Source: Candidatus Rifleibacteriota bacterium (GTDB lineage Bacteria; Riflebacteria; Ozemobacteria; Ozemobacterales; Ozemobacteraceae). From it: a stretch of 7,751 bases of DNA. Positions 6,239 through 7,751 of the stretch are shown here, piece by piece. The DNA lies in assembly GCA_029564115.1 (NCBI GenBank), contig JAKQQP010000280.1, forward strand, positions 1 to 7,751, written 5' to 3'. The notes under the pieces are model-generated. The model saw nothing but the letters and a program-made list of their open reading frames with translations. It was not told where the DNA came from and did no database searches. The translations under genes were made by a program, and so were the position numbers. Numbering within the stretch: the stretch's first letter is position 1; each line of letters begins with the position of its first letter.

Positions 6239-6577
6239 TCATCTTTTTGCCACGGGTTCCTCATTATTATTTTCTTCAAGCGCATCACACATTATGCCCC
6301 ACACATTGCTGTAGCCATTATGCAGGGTTGTATCTTTCACGCTGCTTTTAAAGTTATCATAATCTATATTTTTCAGCGCCTCGCCAATCACCCGGGCAAC
6401 CTCTTCTCTGCCAATAAAGGCCCTGTATTGGTAATCGGTGCCCCCGTCCTCAATAATCCTGGCTTTAGGGAACAGCGCCGCCAGGTGCTCGCGTCTTCTG
6501 GCCCGCACGCAAAGTTTATTCTTGTCTTCGCCCTTGCTGACCACCGAAATAAACGCATTGTTCAGACATATCCACAT
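6239..6577 (-). CDS. Conserved small protein of the MWIC...YRAFI...NFK family, function unknown
   Basis: This 112-residue protein starts at ATG 6577, with AGGAGG seven or eight bases upstream. From memory it belongs to a widespread family of about 100 residues with no assigned function. Its hallmarks are all here: MWICLNNAFISVV at the start, KLCVRARR (21-28), a DYQYRAFIGREEVARVI strand-helix (48-64), and IDYDNFKSSVKDTTLHNGYSNVW (71-93). The last 15 residues are a polar tail (EENNNEEPVAKR). The fold looks alpha/beta with no membrane segment. The gene diverges from the ankyrin-repeat gene and shares with it the TGAAAAA-N10-TTTCCGGAATA element; the 116-aa gene follows it. Homologues are, as I recall, scattered and often near variable genes, which would fit an accessory role, but this is not evidence of function. 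Confidence 0.8.
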   Translation of the reverse strand: MWICLNNAFISVVSKGEDKNKLCVRARRREHLAALFPKARIIEDGGTDYQYRAFIGREEVARVIGEALKNIDYDNFKSSVKDTTLHNGYSNVWGIMCDALEENNNEEPVAKR

Positions 6578-6607
6578 ATCGGTCCTCCTGTTTTTTTACC
6601 TTCGCTT

Positions 6608-6639
6608 ATTATATTCCGGAAATTCTGAATGATTTTTCA
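6608..6639 (-). promoter_or_regulatory. Bipartite promoter-like element, copy 2, before the 112-aa gene
   Basis: On the minus strand, TGAAAAA (6639-6633), ten bases, TTTCCGGAATA (6622-6612), running into TATAAT (6613-6608). Transcription starting about seven bases beyond TATAAT gives a leader of about 25 nt with AGGAGG and ATG 6577, an ordinary promoter geometry. The hexamer 17 bp upstream of TATAAT is AAAATC, so no standard -35 is present. Confidence 0.6.
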
Positions 6640-6661
6640 TTTTACGTCAAACACCAGCATT

Positions 6662-6689
6662 TGAAAAAACTCTGTCTTTTTCCGGAATA
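6662..6689 (+). promoter_or_regulatory. Bipartite promoter-like element, copy 3, before the ankyrin-repeat gene
   Basis: TGAAAAA (6662-6668), ten bases, TTTCCGGAATA (6679-6689), in the same orientation as the ankyrin gene and 44 bases before its ATG. Here TACTTC follows in place of TATAAT, so the conserved part is the bipartite element itself and not the -10 box. It points away from copy 2, and the two elements lie 22 bases apart. Confidence 0.55.
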
Positions 6690-6702
6690 CTTCTTTTGAC
6701 GG

Positions 6703-6715
6703 TCGAAATTTTCGA
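6703..6715. promoter_or_regulatory. Inverted repeat, possible operator
   Basis: TCGAAA-T-TTTCGA is a 6-bp inverted repeat with a one-base centre. It lies between copy 3 of the bipartite element and the Shine-Dalgarno site AAGGA (6721-6725) of the ankyrin gene, where a repressor could act. Short palindromes of this size can arise by chance. Confidence 0.25.
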
Positions 6716-6733
6716 GCTGAAAGGAAGAGAAAA

Positions 6734-7387
6734 ATGATCAGATGGGATGGCCTGCTCAGTTCAAGAAACCTTAAGCCATACTATGCCGCCAACCGGCGCC
6801 TGTTCTCTCTGGCTGCCGAAAACAACGAATGGGAAAAGCTGTTTTACATTCATCAGCATTGTAGCGTCAATATCAATGACTGGAAACTCGACGACCCGTC
6901 ATTTAACACCCCATTGCATCTTGCCGTCGAAAGGCGTGCCCCGGTCGAAGTAATAAGGGAACTGGTCAGACTGGGCGCGTGGCGCAGCCTGGTCAACGCT
7001 GCCGGCGAAAGACCCTGCGACATCGCTGCCCGTCAGAATAACCACGAGCTTGCCGAAGAGCTCAAGCCGGTATTCATTTACCCCACTGACGACGCAGAAA
7101 TTCAGCAGATCCAGAAGCACATTCACAGAATTATTCTTGAGCGCGGTGCGCGCTTCTTAGAAAGCCTGCCGCTGCGGCTGCCGGAAATCAGCGTCATGCT
7201 GGAAAAACCAAAATCCGAGCTTTGGTTTGCGATTTACGGCATGTATGGCGGCTTCAGCCTCAAATTCGAATACGATAACGAACTGCTGCTGATTTCATCG
7301 AGCTGGTCAAGAATTATCGAAGGTTCGGGGCGAAGGCACTACGTAACCGCCAGGCACGCCGAACTCGGCGACAGCGGCTTTGTTTAA
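6734..7387 (+). CDS. Ankyrin-repeat protein with a conserved GMYGGF...SWSRIIEGSG C-terminal domain
   Basis: This 217-residue soluble protein starts at ATG 6734, eight bases after AAGGA. Residues 24-50 form a degenerate first ankyrin helix pair. NTPLHLAVERRAPVEVIREL (58-77) is a canonical repeat (TPLHLA), and AAGERPCDIAARQNNHELAEEL (89-110) is a second. Residues 146-217 form a separate beta-rich domain with LPLRLPEISVMLE, WFAIYGMYGGFSLKFE, ISSSWSRIIEGSGRRHYVT and a final GFV. From memory, this tail recurs in bacterial ankyrin proteins, and its function is not known to me. Ankyrin repeats bind partner proteins, so a scaffold, regulatory or immunity-type role is possible. It shares a promoter-like element with the divergent 112-aa gene and the TerD-like gene, and converges on a tyrosine phosphatase gene. 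Confidence 0.85.
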   Translation: MIRWDGLLSSRNLKPYYAANRRLFSLAAENNEWEKLFYIHQHCSVNINDWKLDDPSFNTPLHLAVERRAPVEVIRELVRLGAWRSLVNAAGERPCDIAARQNNHELAEELKPVFIYPTDDAEIQQIQKHIHRIILERGARFLESLPLRLPEISVMLEKPKSELWFAIYGMYGGFSLKFEYDNELLLISSSWSRIIEGSGRRHYVTARHAELGDSGFV

Positions 7388-7412
7388 AAAACCCGCGCCT
7401 GATGGCGCGGGT
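7385..7412 (-). terminator. Intrinsic terminator between the ankyrin and phosphatase genes
   Basis: ACCCGCGCC (7391-7399) pairs perfectly with GGCGCGGGT (7404-7412) around a TGAT loop. On the minus strand the stem is followed by a run of six T, making a textbook terminator for the phosphatase gene, whose stop is 27 bases upstream. On the plus strand it begins within a few bases of the ankyrin stop and may also stop that transcript, although only TTAATTG follows. Confidence 0.85.
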
Positions 7413-7438
7413 TAATTGATACGATACCGAACGGCAAT

Positions 7439-7751
7439 TTACCGGCCGGCGGGCCATTTGAGAATGAATTCAACCTGCTCTCTGGTTTCGGGGCTGTCTC
7501 TTCTGGCTGATTTGGGGTTGGCGAGCCAGAGCTGCTGCAGACGGGCGTAGCCATCTCTGCCGCCGCCGTGATGACGCGCAAGCCAGCAGCCGACCACGAC
7601 ACCGGTCCGGCCGATGCCGCCCCAGCAATGTACGTAAACCTTGCGATTGCTGTTGAGATTTGAGTCGATCTCGTCGAGAATGCTTTGCATCTGGGCATCA
7701 TTTTTTGGCACCGAAACGTCAGGAATCGGGAAATTGACGCGGCGGGCGCCA
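7439..7751 (-). CDS. Protein tyrosine / dual-specificity phosphatase, C-terminal part
   Basis: The frame is open to the right edge, so the N-terminus lies outside the window; 103 residues are visible. An internal GTG at 7711 is not the start, since the reading frame upstream of it (FPIPDVSVPKN) fits the family. VHCWGGIGRTG holds the CX5R signature: the nucleophile Cys and Arg of the phosphate-binding loop are both present, with the usual Thr after the Arg. The Asp in PIPDVSVP is placed where the general acid is expected. The reaction is hydrolysis of phosphotyrosine or phosphoserine/threonine in cytoplasmic proteins, through a cysteinyl-phosphate intermediate. Relatives with this HCWGGIGRTG loop are, as I recall, often next to or fused with ADP-ribosylglycohydrolases; whether that holds here cannot be seen. 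It ends in a strong terminator. Confidence 0.88.
   Translation of the reverse strand, partial: GARRVNFPIPDVSVPKNDAQMQSILDEIDSNLNSNRKVYVHCWGGIGRTGVVVGCWLARHHGGGRDGYARLQQLWLANPKSARRDSPETREQVEFILKWPAGR

Noticed and set aside
6696..6701. TTGACG as a -35 box for the ankyrin gene
   Set aside because: A -10 box 17 bases on would fall on the Shine-Dalgarno site, leaving no room for a leader.
7439..7711. GTG at 7711 as the start of the phosphatase
   Set aside because: The frame continues to the window edge with sequence (FPIPDVSVP) that carries the expected catalytic Asp, so the GTG is an internal Val.

Overview
This window comes from a bacterium of moderate GC content. Genes are dense, most have clear Shine-Dalgarno sites, and there is at least one good sigma70-type promoter. 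No rRNA, tRNA, insertion sequence, CRISPR array or phage structural gene is visible. The sequence does not support a firm taxonomic placement; the broadly distributed, poorly characterised protein families present fit many Gram-negative or deep-branching lineages.

Layout. (1) Bases 1-432, plus strand: the probable tail of an upstream gene, then a small three-helix membrane protein whose Shine-Dalgarno site lies inside a hairpin spanning the upstream stop codon. (2) Bases 464-2352, minus strand: a two-gene operon (352 aa then 277 aa, joined by an ATGA overlap) behind a well-formed TTGAAC-17-TATAAT promoter. Neither protein could be named. (3) Bases 2476-3147, minus: a retropepsin-like protein with two DTGA motifs in one chain. 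(4) Bases 3241-5343, minus: a 700-residue protein with a TerD-like C-terminal domain, related to the MXAN_6230/SCO0854 family but without the RING finger. (5) Bases 5344-5733: a long non-coding leader with several inverted repeats. (6) Bases 5817-6577, minus: two small genes (112 aa, then 116 aa). (7) Bases 6734-7387, plus: an ankyrin-repeat protein transcribed divergently from them. (8) Bases 7439-7751, minus: the C-terminal part of a protein tyrosine phosphatase with an intact HCxxGxGRTG loop. It converges on the ankyrin gene over a strong hairpin terminator.

Most interesting pattern. A bipartite element, TGAAAAA-N10-TTTCCGGAATA, occurs three times with exactly the same spacing. Two copies face outward in the divergent region between the 112-aa gene and the ankyrin gene. 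The third lies about 390 bp upstream of the TerD-like gene and points toward it. The geometry resembles a two-part promoter, and in both minus-strand copies TATAAT directly abuts TTCCGGAA. This suggests that the 112/116-aa pair, the ankyrin protein and the TerD-like protein are co-regulated, perhaps as a stress-response group. That link is inferred from DNA motifs and family annotation only.
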